From contig NC_092576.1 of the NCBI RefSeq assembly GCF_037975245.1, positions 18,592,611 to 18,656,610 on the forward strand: a stretch of DNA of 64,000 nucleotides. The letters are read 5' to 3'. Positions within the stretch are counted from its first letter, which is position 1. Each line of letters starts with the position of its first letter. Positions 43,513 to 56,339 of this stretch are shown here, piece by piece. The notes beneath the pieces are model-generated. The model was given only the letters and a program-made list of their open reading frames with translations. It made no database searches and had not been told where the DNA came from. Origin of the DNA: Apostichopus japonicus. Taxonomy: Eukaryota; Echinodermata; Holothuroidea; Aspidochirotida; Stichopodidae. Both the position numbers and the translations under genes were made by a program.

Positions 43513-44272
43513 GGGTGGTTTACTATTATGGGTAAATCGTCATTTAAATATTCATTACACGTTACTAATATCATTAATATAAAAAAAAAACTTTCTTTTC
43601 TGTACACCTTTTCCCCTTTTGCAATGTTCTTCTTTTCCTATATAAAGGGTGTGAAGACTCGCGCAAAAAGAAACGTTTAAAGCCGGTAATCTGACCTAGT
43701 TTCGAATGAGGTGTAACAGAAGTGTCATACACCACCATAAATCCCAGGAAATACACACACAGTTTGCGAATTAGACACTAGTGTACAGTTAGTACATACA
43801 ACCGCGGTCATTACCCACATCACAGTGTATAAACGATACAGCGATGAACATCTCATGTCCAGCTAAAGATAACAAGGTATCACGTTTCATTACTCTGTGC
43901 ACTTTGTAGCGACACGAACAAAATGTCACTTGCAACAAACAGAAAGTTAACTTTTTCAGATGGCTGCGTTCGGTTTGGGGCGAGTCTTCAATGCCTAACC
44001 CGGCAAAAGCTAAACAAAACTACTAGGTCAAACATACAACCATATTGGTACTGACGGCGGCTACAATTACATTTCTTCACACTGAATCGTCAGTTTGAAC
44101 TGTGGATATTAACACCATACTAGACAATTGAATTGCCGCTATCGTTTCTTTTCAATCGTGTTTTGAGATAACGCTAACTTACCACGGCTGGATAAGATTC
44201 ATATAACACATTCGCAACGTAAGCGTTCTCACCAATTGGCAGGTTTTACTGAGTGCGAGGACATTATTCATT

Positions 44273-47200
44273 ATGACTGGTAAGTTTGTAAATAAAAAAG
44301 AGATAGTATATAATTCGTTAAAATTGGTAAATTTGAACTCTTTTATGAATACAATGTCGTAATACTTTTTCATAATAGCTGTAGAAGCCAAGTGTCCTTA
44401 CATACGTATGATACATAATTCATGCCACGTAATATTTACATATGGTATATTACACACAATGGCGCACTTGTTAATGGCGAAACCTTTGCTTTGCCACTGG
44501 ATATTAGTCAAGCGGAGAACTGCCCTTCAGACCTATGACTCCTAGACTACGGGAAAACAACTATGACGATTGCAGGGACGATGACGGTTATTATGTTGAT
44601 GATGATGACGGTCCGAAGGCGAGTGTCATGACGATATTGATGACAATGACGATGATGGTGACAATAACGATTACAAAGCCGATGAAAGATGACTATGATG
44701 ACGGTGACGACTATGATGACGGTGACGATGACGGTGACAATGACGATGACGATTCATATAATGAATATTTTAATACGTAAATCGTAATGCACATGGCTAG
44801 CCTGCAGACCACGTGTATCAAGCAGTGATGTCACACTTTATTGTTCAAAGGAAAATGCTAACATTATTGCTTTTACTTGAATTGTTATGTGTTTGTATGT
44901 TGTACCAGGTACAATGTGGCTTAACTACAGTGTATTTATTTATTTATTTGTTTTGCCACAAAAGTACAAAGTGCAGGGAAGTCTTCCATAAAGCTTAAAA
45001 GCTTAACAATGTGGAAGACTCCCTGAAGAAAGAAAAGAAAAGAAAAAAAGAACTAAATATATATATGTGTATAAACACATATACATAAATATAAGTACAC
45101 ATTAAATGTTCAATATATATATATAGTAATTACATACAGGTATAATTTAGTTTAAGTCAGTAACTAGCTATTATTTCCTTACAAAACCACTTCTTAAAGG
45201 ATGTGACGGACTTTTTACTCTTTTAATCGTTCGTTAGAAGATTCCATGTTTTTGTTGCACTGTTTTGTAGGCTTAAAGTTCCAATGGTGGTATTGTAGAG
45301 ATTATAGTGGGCATGATTAGCATGCCTCGTGTTATGATTATGTACATCTCTGTTACTGGTTAAAAATAGTCAAAGGGAGCTGGTAGTAATCCATTCCAGG
45401 TCTTGTAGGCAAATATCAAGCTTAACTTTAATGAGATCGTGCTCACGTGGGGCTGAGTGTGTTATGTGGCGAATGGCTGCCTTTTGGAGTATTATAAGAT
45501 TGTTAAGGTTGGTGTTGTATGTACCAGACCAATAAGTGAGATGCGGGACAACCAGGGTCTGGTATAGTGTTCTGAGTATGTTTTCCGATAGATAATATTT
45601 CAACTTAGTTAATATGCCAACATTCCGTGCAATTATACTGCATATAGTTGAAATATACTTGCTAGCTAAGTTTACAATCAATATTAACACCTACAAACTT
45701 AGTAGTATAAACTTGCTAAATTATTTTCCCATCCATACATAAATCCTTATTCCAAATAAGTGTATTACGAGTATTAAAGACAATGTAATTACTTTTTTTG
45801 GTACATTGAGTGATATTTGTATGTATGGTTTAGCTAGTATGTAGGTATGTATGGTCTAACTTCATTGTATTTGTAAGTATGGCTTTAATACAGTGTTCTA
45901 CTATGTATGAATTAACTAGAGTGTATTTGTAGGTATGGATTAACTACTGTGTAATTGTATTTGATAATTGTGAACATATCGAGGTAATTAAAGAGCATGT
46001 CTCTTTATTTTTAACTATTTTAGTACATTATAGGAACTGCCATAATAAGTAAGTGCGTATGATTAAATTAACCGTTAGGTCTATATTGCAATATATTGAG
46101 TTAATCACACAAGCATGTATAGAGACTCCATCAATGCAATCGTTTAAACAGTTTTAATTTCATGGTGGCACACCCCAAAACAATCAACTTGAAATATTGA
46201 TAATTACAGTATGTGTTCGCATGTACATTGACACGTTACATTTACCAGCTTCTTTCGCAATATGTGCTTGATAATTTCGACCAACAGTTTGTGGAAGAAG
46301 CATATACCGGCAAGGTTCGAGTTTTGTCCGAGAAGAAAGAAAGTCACAACTTGTTGGGGAACTTTTCTTGTGTAAAATTTGGGAGTAACTTTTAAAACTC
46401 CTGTTGTAACAATCATGACGATAGTAACTTGGCTTTGCATGTTTTAATAATTGATTTTACACTGAAAAGTCTTTCTGTAAGATTGTCAATGCATAGCCCA
46501 CTCTTCTCACTTATTCGTAATGTAGAGATGGCTCATTACTTCGCTAATGAAGGATTATTGTAATTAAACGTTCAACGATATATTGTTAAAAAGTCCTAGT
46601 CTTAACGTTAACGTTTGGCTATAAGGTACAGTACACTACATTGCACGTTAACGCAGTAATGTTCGTGTATCACGTAGGCCGTTGCCAAATCACATACACA
46701 TACATTTTGTAACGTGGCAAATTAAATACCAAACGGGTGGGTGTAGTAGGCTAAAGAGCAATAGTTAAAACTTTATTGGCATAATCATGCTACCGAGCCT
46801 AGCCTAGGAGCAGGAGGACAGCGTTACACATTACAGATAGACTATACTTTAATATTGAAAAACGGTAGAATGATTATTGCAAGAATATTAAAGGTAAGTT
46901 AATTTTTGAGTGAATTTTGTGTCGCATTTTTGGTTGTAACAATAAGTAACACTGCATTTAGTTTTAAAGACGGAACCATATTTTTGGTCGTCAGTATGTA
47001 ATCTCCGGTCGTGAAGAAAAAAAAAACGATTTTCGGCGTAAAACGCTAACCTTGTATCTGAATGGTTTCTTTTAATGGCATAATTATACAAAGTAAACCA
47101 CTTCCGTATGCCTTTGCCTGTCTCTGAACTAGACATCCAATGCACCATTAACACCCCTTTTGAGTTTATTTTATATATGCAACTTTATTTACATATCTTA

Positions 47201-50200
47201 CTTTTGTTTGAGAAGTTGGCTTGCGTGACAGTGATGTATATGAAATGTGTGAAAGCACGCACGCATGTAATTTTTTTCTGAAGTGTATTTAATACACCTC
47301 ACACTGTATACAGTGAAAGCAAGGCAAATCAAACATTTGGTTTAACATGGAAAGGCACTGTAGGCCTATGGCTTTAACAAATTTGGACTTTGTCACATTA
47401 GCTTTGAAAGCATGCAGGTCAACAACAAATATAAATATATATATATATATATTACAATAAAGTTAAATAAGTTGTTAAATAAAAATGTTGTCATTTTCTG
47501 GGTAAATACCCACTTTATTACGGAATTGCCACATATATCTAATATTGCTGATTTTTAATTGATTGTTAATTTTGTTTTTCATTCGAATGCTTGACCAGAA
47601 TAAACTGTAAGTCGGGAGTCGATCTATGACATTAGAAGACTTGCTTGCTCCTTAAAACCTTGTGGAAGGGATGGGTAAACAGAAAGCAAGGGCCGGTGTA
47701 GTACCTTCCCAGAATAATGTTCTTTTCATAGTTATCCAAATACGGTGGAGAAGAGGAACATTGGAATTACAATAAAGTTAAATAAATTTTTAAGCCAAAA
47801 TGTTTTCATTTTCTGTTAAATTACCCACTTTATTACGGAATTGCCACATTTATCTCCAATTGTTGATTTTTTCCAATGTCATTTATGTCGCGTATAAGGA
47901 TCTACCTTTTCACAAACACGTACAGTGTATGTAGAGATTAAACGTGTAAAGTGGTTCACTGAGGTCTGTGGGGTTAAACAACCAAACACAGCGGACCCCA
48001 TTAATGAATAAATTGAGGTAATAAAAAAAGGATTTATATGCTGGCATAGAAGAACTGATGGTTTCGAGTGGGTGGGGGAAGGGAGGAGAGGGGGGGGGTT
48101 CGTAGGAATGCTAAGATATACGAAATCCATGTAGCCAATGAAACATCTATTTACCATAGTAAATACATGTTTACATTTTGGACTCCTTAAGATTACTTGG
48201 GCAAAGTGTTTCATGGGCGTGGATAGCAAGGTCGAGCCCAGGAAAATTGATATCAATTTAGCCCCGTTTTTATTTTTCAATTATAAACTGAAAAATATAT
48301 CCATTATTAATTTTTATCCCATATATTTCATGGCCCGTAACTGATCCTGAGAGGGACTTCTGAATTAAATGCGAACAAAATATCACAACCAGAACAAAGT
48401 GACGACATGAGTGAGTGAACGTCATCAGTATCATCCAAGTTTGATGTAAAGCGTTTAACTTCAAATATTTGAAAGCACCCATAGTAGTTGTCTGCTCGGA
48501 TGCACTTGCTGCAAAGATGAACTTTGGAATATGGTAAAGCAGTTGTCATATTTTAATGCATTTCCAATACAAGAGGAAAAGATGTCTTGGACAGTTCGAT
48601 TAACAAATGCACATAAACAACGTTACCAATCAACTTATATCTTCCAGATCAACAGCCTCCTCCATATGATAACAAGTCGGGAATTCCGCCTCAACAAGGT
48701 TACCCGCCTCAACCAGGTAACCCGCCTCAACCAGGTTACCCACCTCAACAAGGTTACCCGCCTCAACAAGGTTATCCACCTCAACAAGGTTATCCGCCTC
48801 AACAAGGTTACCCGCCTCAACATGGTTATCCGCCTCAACAAGGTTACCCGCCTCAACAACAAGTTACAGTGGTACGTATAGGACTGATGTTAACTATGGA
48901 GAAAATGTAGGCAGCGCTACAAGCAATGGAATATTCAGAGGCAGATGTTCTAACGTTTGGTATTAGCACCTATTGTTAAACATGATCACAGCATATTTGC
49001 ATCACAATATATCGACCCATTTATTTTAATATACAAAACTTATTATTTCCACAGCTTTATAACTACGCTGACGACCCTCAGGACATGTGTTAAAAGAGTC
49101 TTTCAAAGTTCTGTACCAACTTTTCAAGCATTCGTATTTATCAAAGGAAACAACGGAGAGCCAACGTTTCGTACAATCGAAATCTGAAATGAGAAGCCAA
49201 TGTTATATAAGAATATCAACTTTAGCGAATTATATATCAGTTAGGAGTTACATTTAAGCGTGGCATCAATTGACGTTGGCATTTCCCAGGGGCGTATCCA
49301 GGGGGGGGGCGCAACAGGCGCGCGCCCCCCTATTGGCCGTCACCAAAAAAAAAAAAGTTTAGCAAAAAAAAATAAAAAAATTGATGACGACCTTTAAGTG
49401 AGTTGTCGGTGATCGCTCAACCCCCCCCCCCCCCTCCCGTATGCTTTATTTTTTGTTTGCCAAAAAAAAGGTTCTGGCGAAGTTCGGCGGCATAATAGTT
49501 TTAGAAACATAGATGGTAATTGTGTTTGTATTATCACTATAAACACTAAGTGACATGCCAGCCATACTAAATTGTGCATTTTGTGTCCATATTTACTGGA
49601 AATGTTGCTTATTATTAAGGTCGAAAAATGGATCACATATGGCCATGGGCGGCGATCCTGGGGGGGGGGGGGGGAAGGGGGGATATATCCCCCATGAAAA
49701 TGGGTGGAGGGGATGTAATACACCATATCCCCCACCAAATACCAGGGATAAGAATATTTTCATGCCTACATTTATGCATCATCGTTAATGTACGGCTCTT
49801 TTTTAGCCTACCATAAACGCAGTGCGATCTTTTCAAATAAAGCGTCTTTATAAAGCAAGAATAGTTGTCTTTAGGCTTCATTGGCCCTATAACAACAAAA
49901 TGTATTATTGCGCCCACGGTATTGATATAGTACATATATGCACCCTCATAGTATTCATATAGGCCCTATAGTAGGCCTACACACGTACATGTTCCCTCGA
50001 ACAGCTGAGAATCTCATGTTACCAGGGTAATGCTTAATACACGTTTCACCTGGATGCCCTAGCAATCGGTACCTAGGCATGTAACTATGTGTTATTGTGT
50101 ATTGCATGTGTATAGGCCTATAATAGCCTGCATGAGGCCATTTTCTTCATCGAATAATATAAAAGAGCTCTCGAACATTCTAACGTTGCGCCTGAAACAA

Positions 50201-53200
50201 GATTGACAGGGGCAATTTTCCCAAAATAACACCCGAAATTAAAAAAAGGTATTTTGGATCCTGATTATGAGATATTTCGGACATGACATCCCTATTTTAA
50301 AGTTGGGTATATGCCGCTTGGAATCCTCGGGAAGTGCCGTTTCCGGCCATTTAGAGGGTTTGTTAATCCCAAAATTTTCTTGTACGCTTCGCGCCAACTT
50401 ATGGTGGCGCTACGCTTAGATAGTCAACAAGGTCATATCCCCCCCCCCCCCACCACTCGGAAGTACGGATCGTCGCCCATGCATATGGCACCATTTTGCA
50501 TTTCAGCCCTTCTTCGAAAGCAAAAATTGTCACCCCTCCCCTTAGACCCATCCCCCAGGACGGCGATCATTCATGCCTGACGCCCCCCCCCCCCTATTGG
50601 AAAATCCTGGATACGCCCCTGTTTCCAAAACAGAAAAGAGAAATAGATAGCTTAGAACCTACAGTCGCCATACCTTTGAGCATATAGCCGTGATAGTCTA
50701 CTTATATTGATGAAATACTTTCATTATAATAAGCGCAATCCATTTGAACATATATGAGATACGTTGAACATATTGACGCATTTGTTGTGACATATATGCG
50801 TGCTACTGTTACGATACTCTTGCATATATATACACAATTAGGTTTATGTTTTTTTTGTCTCCTTCTTTGTCTTCGGCATGTTAGTTACTCGCTAATACGT
50901 AAGTCGCATTAGTTCTGTTACACTATTAAATGCTGATATTTATGTTGACATTCCTACATATACTTAACATCTCAATACTGTTTTCCACCATTATAGAACG
51001 TTTGGCTCTCCTTTATAAACAGCAGCAACGGGATTGCAACCTATTACAGTTCTATAGTTTACGTTACTATAGTTCTGGGGCCTGTTTCACAAAACTCGAC
51101 TTACGCACACAGGACTTAGTGCTGTTCGGACTCCACTTACACTTAGATGCGTCTTAGTAAAGTACTATTTGGATCTCGGTTTCACAAAAGTGTTCCTCAC
51201 CATGACGCGTCTTAAGATGCGTACATTTTATTTTTGTTGACATGAACGAGACTGTGACCTTTGACCGCGAAAAGTTTTAACAGTTCATCGCACGAACGAA
51301 CTTTATAATTGCGAGAATGGGAAAGGTAAATACCAAGTAAAATGTATTTTATAATCACAATATTTGGCCAAAAGTAATGTAATATTAATATGTTGACGTC
51401 AAATAGACGGAGAGACTTCTCATGCAGTTATCGAGACATAAAGTTGTCTCCTTCGTTGTTATTAATAAGCTACAGGGCAGACGTAATGGGACCAAATAGC
51501 CTAGTAACCATATTTAGCACTTTAACCGTAATCCAAGCATAGGCCAAGTGTTAGCAAATATCAGTATAAGGCCTAGGCCTACTAATACTATGCTTATGTT
51601 TTCCGAGTCCGAGTCAGGAAGCCGCTAAGGCTGATCGCGAGGAACCCACACTACAGTCTTCTTCAAGGGCTAGGCTAGTATGGGCTTGCATTACAGTCGT
51701 AAGGTAGATCATAACATGTTTCAATTTACTACTAATACTATACTAGCCTACGTAGGCTTAGTTATACTGCTATAGCCTACATGCTACAACTTTACAAAGC
51801 CAAAAGCTAGTATATTGGCCTAGGCTTAGGTAGGCTATGGCGTCAGTGCCCAAGTCGCTACTGTGCCTGCGATGTAGGCCTAGTAGCCTAGACCTACTAA
51901 CCTTTTGCCGCAATGAATGTTCACATATGCCAAGCCTATTTACAGGAATACTTTATGGCTAGTGTAGGTTGTTGAACGTGTATGCCAGTCCTATAAGAAA
52001 TTAGGCCTAACCTAGTTACACTGCTATAGTCTACATGCTACAACTTTACAAAGCCAAAAGCTAGTATATTGGCCTAGGCTTAGGTAGGCTATGGCGTCAG
52101 TGCCCAAGTCGCTACTGTGCCTGCGATGTAGGCCTAGTAGCCTAGACCTATTAACCTTTTTGCCGCCATGAATGTTCACATATGCCAAGCCTATTTACAG
52201 GAATACTTAATGGCTAGTGTAGGTTGTTGAACGTGTATGCCAGCCCTATAAGAAATTAGGCCTAACCTAGTTATGGACCTAAACTGACATTAACAATAAT
52301 ACTAACATAAACCGCTACTCAATGTGCTAGTACTAGGACTTAGATGTGGTATGTCAGTGTTATAGTTATTTGTCAAATCAGAAGAGCACTCATTGTATCT
52401 TGTTGCCCTAATTTTCACAAACAAATATTCCTCTTCAGGAAAAGCGAAAACGGTACCCTGATTTCTCAGAGATGGAAACACTGACTTTGGTGGAGTTTGT
52501 CTCCACTCACAAGGCACTGCTCATTAGCACTGGAGGGAAGGGGTCCAGTAAAGAAGAGAAGATGAAGGAAAGGTTTGTGAATTCCACAGCAATCATTTTG
52601 TGTTCAAGATGTCTGTATGTTTGTTTGCTTTGTTTTTGCAGCTATAGCTAAGAGATTCCACTACACAGGAAATTGGTTTTACTATAGCCTGAGTAAATCC
52701 TAATATTTGTTATTAAAATATCATTTCAAATGTCGGAAGCTATAAAATATTACTTTAGAATTCAAAAGTTGTCAGATGACTGATCTTGTGTGATATCTTG
52801 AACAAATTCTGTTTAACTTGGCTTTCTAATGGATGCCCAGGTTTGAAATTTATATTTTATTATGGAAAGGCCTTCTGTTATTATCTTGTATATATCAGTG
52901 TTGGTTTAATTTTATTTTTTTGGTGCTGGTGCTATTGCAAGAATTTAATGAACATAAATTAATTCATTTAACCTTTATCATTCTTAACAGAAACTGGAAG
53001 GGATAGCCGTCCTGACCTAGCACGAATCACCAGTGAGAGACTGGATATAATGCCTTTGAACCATTCAACCTCCATGGACTGAACATTCAGGAAGGACATG
53101 ACTAACCTTTCTTCTGCTTCCGAACTCCTGTCCCCCCCCCCTTCCTGTCACCCATTTTCTCGTAGCTCTCTTCTACACTTTTTTTCACCACAACCTTTCT

Positions 53201-56200
53201 GTCCTTTTCCTCCTCTAGTTTATTCCTACCCTCTTCCTTTAATCCTTTCCTTGACCCTCCACAGTTTATCTCCTACCTCTCCTCTTCACCTGTTGGTTTC
53301 TTTCTTTCTTCTCTCCAGCCCTTGTCTACTAATCCTCATACATCTATCTCTTTTGTGTTTACCCTGCTCATTAACCTGTCTGTATTCTGTGCGTGTCTTT
53401 GTCCCATCTGTTACTGTTATTTGTCATTCAGCCTCTGAAGAAGATCCTGCTAAGAACGAGGCGTCAGGCAAACTTACTTTAACACATTCTGATGCACAGG
53501 CTCTTTAGTTGATAAGCAGTTTGCTATCAGTTTGGTTTCATTTTGACTTTAGCATTTAAAAATAAATCGAACAAATTGTTTGAGGATAATCATAATAATC
53601 CCAAATTTCTTTTCAGGCAAAAGTTTCAACAGGTGTTGGGTGAGGGTAGAGATGGGAGGTTTTGAGTGGAGGGTGGGCTTATAGCTGGGAGTTAAGGGTT
53701 GGAAAGTTGTGGGAAGGGTCAGGTGGTTTTGAATGTGGAGACATGTATTTATGTATATTTGCAAAGTTAAGCAGGGAGTGCCATAAAGGTTTTTTAGAAC
53801 ACTTCCTTTCACAACTCTTTGTATTTGTTTTTATTATTATTATTACCTTACTGTTGTGATAAAACAAATAAATACATTAAATGTGATCTTTCATAGTACT
53901 GTATGTAATATATATATAAACGGCTGCGGGTTCAGTGGACATGTAGTGATTAATTAATTTTTGCGTATTCTTTCTTTTGATCCATCTTTTACTTTATGGT
54001 TTTATATTATTTATCCTGGGGGTTACCACGAAACTATTGTGTTTGTATTCATTTTGGTGTACTTGTACATATATCCTCGCAAAGGTAGTCGACTCATTAC
54101 ATAAGTTGAACCCCTCTTCCCTTGACCAACTGTATCTTGTGGTAACATTACAAGCACATGCCGGTTCTTAAAGTATGTGTTACATTAGTTTCTCTAAATT
54201 TCCCAATATTTATCATATTGACTGAGGTGATTTTGAATAAAGGCAAATGATCACAGCTTTTTTTGTGAGATGAAACTCGCTTAAATTTGATTGTTATCAT
54301 GTTTTTTGAATTCGAAATTACTCTTACATAGTTTACAGCCTGCTGTGAATTTCCTGAACAATCTGAGCAGCCATTGTAGTTGATATTGTTCGTGTATAGT
54401 GTAATTTGTGCAGACTTAGCAGGTTTAAAATTGGCGACAATTCGATCATACGGACATACGGAATTCGGACATTCGACCATACACTAAGATCAGTCCCTAA
54501 GTCTCGTCAAGACGAGACGTAGACTAAGTCCCGTTAAGTTGCTTAGTAAAGAGTGGACTAAGTATTGTACGCGACTTAGTAATCTTTGTGAAAACGGCAA
54601 TAAGTCCTATCCACTAAGACGCGTCTTAGTGTTTTGTGAAACAGGCCCCAGGGCTCACTAAGGTTATAAATGAAGCTCCGTGTGATTGGCATTTTCTTAC
54701 TTCATACCAGCACAACACGGGCGGGTACAGGATTTGAACATGAGGGAATGTGTCCCTGGTGTCGTTTAAAGCGAGCTGGAATGTGGGTAAATGTTTATGC
54801 GTGAGATCATACCAATATTATTCAACATTGGTTATTTATGACATCATAACACTGTTACAGACATAATACTGTTAATGATATACTAATGTCCGATAGTACC
54901 CCGATGATATTTTGTTACATGTACAGTTTGCTATGCAAAGTTGCTAATCTTTCTATATTTTCCGTATATAGGTCAACACTGCCGCTGCCGCCACACAGCC
55001 TGCTCCTGTTACAATTGTTCGTACAACCCAGGTACAACCTAATGACTACTTGGTATTTGCAATTCTGGTCACCATTTTCTGTTTCTTTCCTACTGGTATC
55101 GTGGCTATTGTATTTGCAGCTAAAGTAAGTATTTTATGAGGATCATTGTCATTCTAGCATATTCCTGGCTAGTACAGAATGATCAGATTAATAACCCTAT
55201 GTTTGGTTTCCTACTGAAATATCTCCAGTGCTGCACATAAATATGTTATATAGAGCAAGTGGTCACCAATGCTGAAACATTTTACTGCCACCATCTGGAG
55301 GTTTCGCTGACACATCTGTAGAGGTCAGACCCTCTCATCTCCCTCCGTCCCTTGAGTAAGGGGAGTGGTTTACCAATCCCCAGCTCCCTCTCCTCCCCCA
55401 CCAAAAAATAAAACTTGAGTAAATCTTCAGCAGCAAATTCAAATGGGCATATCTCTTTATTACCAGTTCAATAGAAATATAATCCCATACAATCCCCGTT
55501 TATATTAACCAGCTCGCGAATAGTATCATCATTCCAATTTCGGAACAAATAACCTGAATATTAGACCCCCAAATCCAGTCTGATAGTTTTTTTTGCATTG
55601 TGAAAGTAGTGCACATAGTCAATGATGTAGCATTTATGACGGAAGAGTGAATAAGGCGAAGGGTATGGGTAGGGGTAGTGGGCGGGCAAGGTTTTTTCAT
55701 GCATGAGCATAGCCTACCTTCGTGCTAGAAAGAAATAATTGTACCATTTTGTTTGAGAGTCAGGGACTTTTAGTTTAATTATTATATTGATACGTGATTT
55801 TTCATTTCTCTAAATGGTGTTATCATCTGCATCTTTTCAACCCCTTTTGTTTATACGACTGTAGGTGCGTGTGTTATACTTGTAAGGAATTTATAAGAAT
55901 GCTTTGGGGAGGGAAGAAGGTACATGTTGGCATGTTAATTGTGGCTACAGCCCTGTGTGATACTAATGTCACAAATCAGATCCACTATAGTACGTGTGGG
56001 TATAGGCATACGCAGGTATATCACATATCAGTGACAGAAAAGATTTAACAGTCTCCTTTTTCAAATGATAAAATGTCTATTTATATCTTTCCATGTTTAT
56101 TTCCTGTCAAGGTGAGAAGCCTTTTCAGTAGTGGTGACATACAAGGTGCCGAGCAAGCCTCTGCAAGTGCTAAGTTGTGGTCGAAGATCTCCCTTGGTAT

Positions 56201-56339
56201 CGGTATTGTTTGGATCACTGTTTACGTAATATATCAAATTATACGCATCATCGTCGCCATCGCCTCCACTGCAGCCACCGTCTCCTCCGCCTTCGACAAC
56301 GACGCCGCCTTCCCCGGCTTTTACTACTACCACTCTTGA
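44273..56339 (+). CDS. CD225/dispanin (IFITM-like) membrane protein, copy 2, 203 aa
   Basis: Exons are 44273-44279, 48648-48871, 54972-55124 and 56112-56339, with the same intron phases as copy 1. Residues 1-15 include PPPY. Residues 16-69 are nine hexapeptides (PPQQGY with [12 protein letters not shown] and PPQHGY variants). The first hydrophobic segment is at 104-127 and keeps a single cysteine (C114) where copy 1 has three. The CD225 loop at 129-148 is unchanged. The second membrane segment (154-174) runs on into a longer C-terminus, [20 protein letters not shown] and an aromatic end FYYYHS, encoded by a GCC/TCC-rich stretch absent from copy 1. The TATA-like word of copies 1 and 3 is gataaga here (44191-44197). 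Intron 2 is 6.1 kb because of two transposons. It may still be expressed, since all splice signals are intact. Confidence 0.85.
44570..44760. repeat. GAC/GAT repeat in intron 1 of copy 2
   Basis: Purest version of the intron-1 trinucleotide-like array (gatgacggtgac units near 44695-44750). Confidence 0.75.
44936..45795 (-). mobile_element. LINE fragment, C-terminal part of the reverse transcriptase ORF
   Basis: The minus-strand frame 45690-45370 contains [20 protein letters not shown] and [20 protein letters not shown], the thumb-side motifs (lY..lv.P.l.Y; lQ.aaiR.i) of Jockey/RTE/CR1-type reverse transcriptases. The 3' end lies at the low coordinate and runs into an (AAAT)n tail near 44940-44955. 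The element is 5'-truncated and has a frameshift or stop after the conserved part. It is absent from the same intron of copy 1. Confidence 0.68.
49287..50621. mobile_element. TIR DNA element in intron 2 of copy 2
   Basis: The ends CAGGGGCGTATCCAGG (49287) and CCTGGATACGCCCCTG (to 50621) are perfect inverted repeats of 16 bases. The interior has long G and C runs near both ends and a gcgccaacttatggtggcgc block that matches the MITEs at 4581, 6632 and 7203. Flanks share only tttcc, so the target duplication is unclear. Copies 1 and 3 lack it. There is no intact transposase. Confidence 0.66.
51761..52274. repeat. 254-bp tandem duplication inside the Harbinger-like element
   Basis: The unit starting gtta(t/c)actgctatag (51761 and 52015) and ending aggcctaacctagtta is repeated once with only a few differences. 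The unit is rich in taggcct words. Confidence 0.85.
52439..53006 (+). pseudogene. Myb/SANT-like DNA-binding protein remnant of the transposon
   Basis: Exon 52439-52572 follows ctcttcag and ends before gtttgt. It encodes a basic start [20 protein letters not shown] and continues to a lysine/glutamate-rich end, the first helices of a Myb/SANT-like domain. The phase-matched next exon at 52991 adds NWKG and then hits a TAG (53004-53006), so the domain is cut short. In Harbinger elements this protein helps transposase recognise the ends. Confidence 0.5.
53120..53400 (+). repeat. Polypyrimidine (C/T-rich) stretch
   Basis: About 280 bases with very few purines on the plus strand. It keeps a serine/proline/leucine-rich frame open (53098-53508), which I regard as a by-product. 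A tctgaagaagatcctgc word follows at about 53434. Confidence 0.6.

Larger units (their letters stand above)
51078..54648 (+). mobile_element. Harbinger-like DNA transposon, decayed, 3.6 kb
   Basis: Termini GGGCCTGTTTCACAAAA and its inverted copy TTTTGTGAAACAGGCCC are exact, bordered by CTG and CAG (a 3-bp CWG-type site). Both subterminal regions are dense in cttagt/actaag words, likely transposase binding sites. A Myb/SANT-like exon lies at 52439-52572, the accessory protein typical of PIF/Harbinger elements. No DDE transposase frame is left. Copy 3 shows the empty site (agtcctaggctcac at about 63264), so it inserted after the duplication. Confidence 0.65.

Noticed and set aside
44535-44780. 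Aspartate-rich 81-codon frame
   Set aside because: It is the translation of the GAC/GAT array within intron 1 of dispanin copy 2, and matching frames in copies 1 and 3 are broken.
53098-53508. 136-codon serine/proline/leucine frame
   Set aside because: It is produced by a polypyrimidine stretch inside a DNA transposon. Composition explains its openness.
54148-54480. 110-codon minus-strand frame near the Harbinger right end
   Set aside because: No recognisable motif, no partner exon, and it lies in the non-coding terminal part of the transposon.
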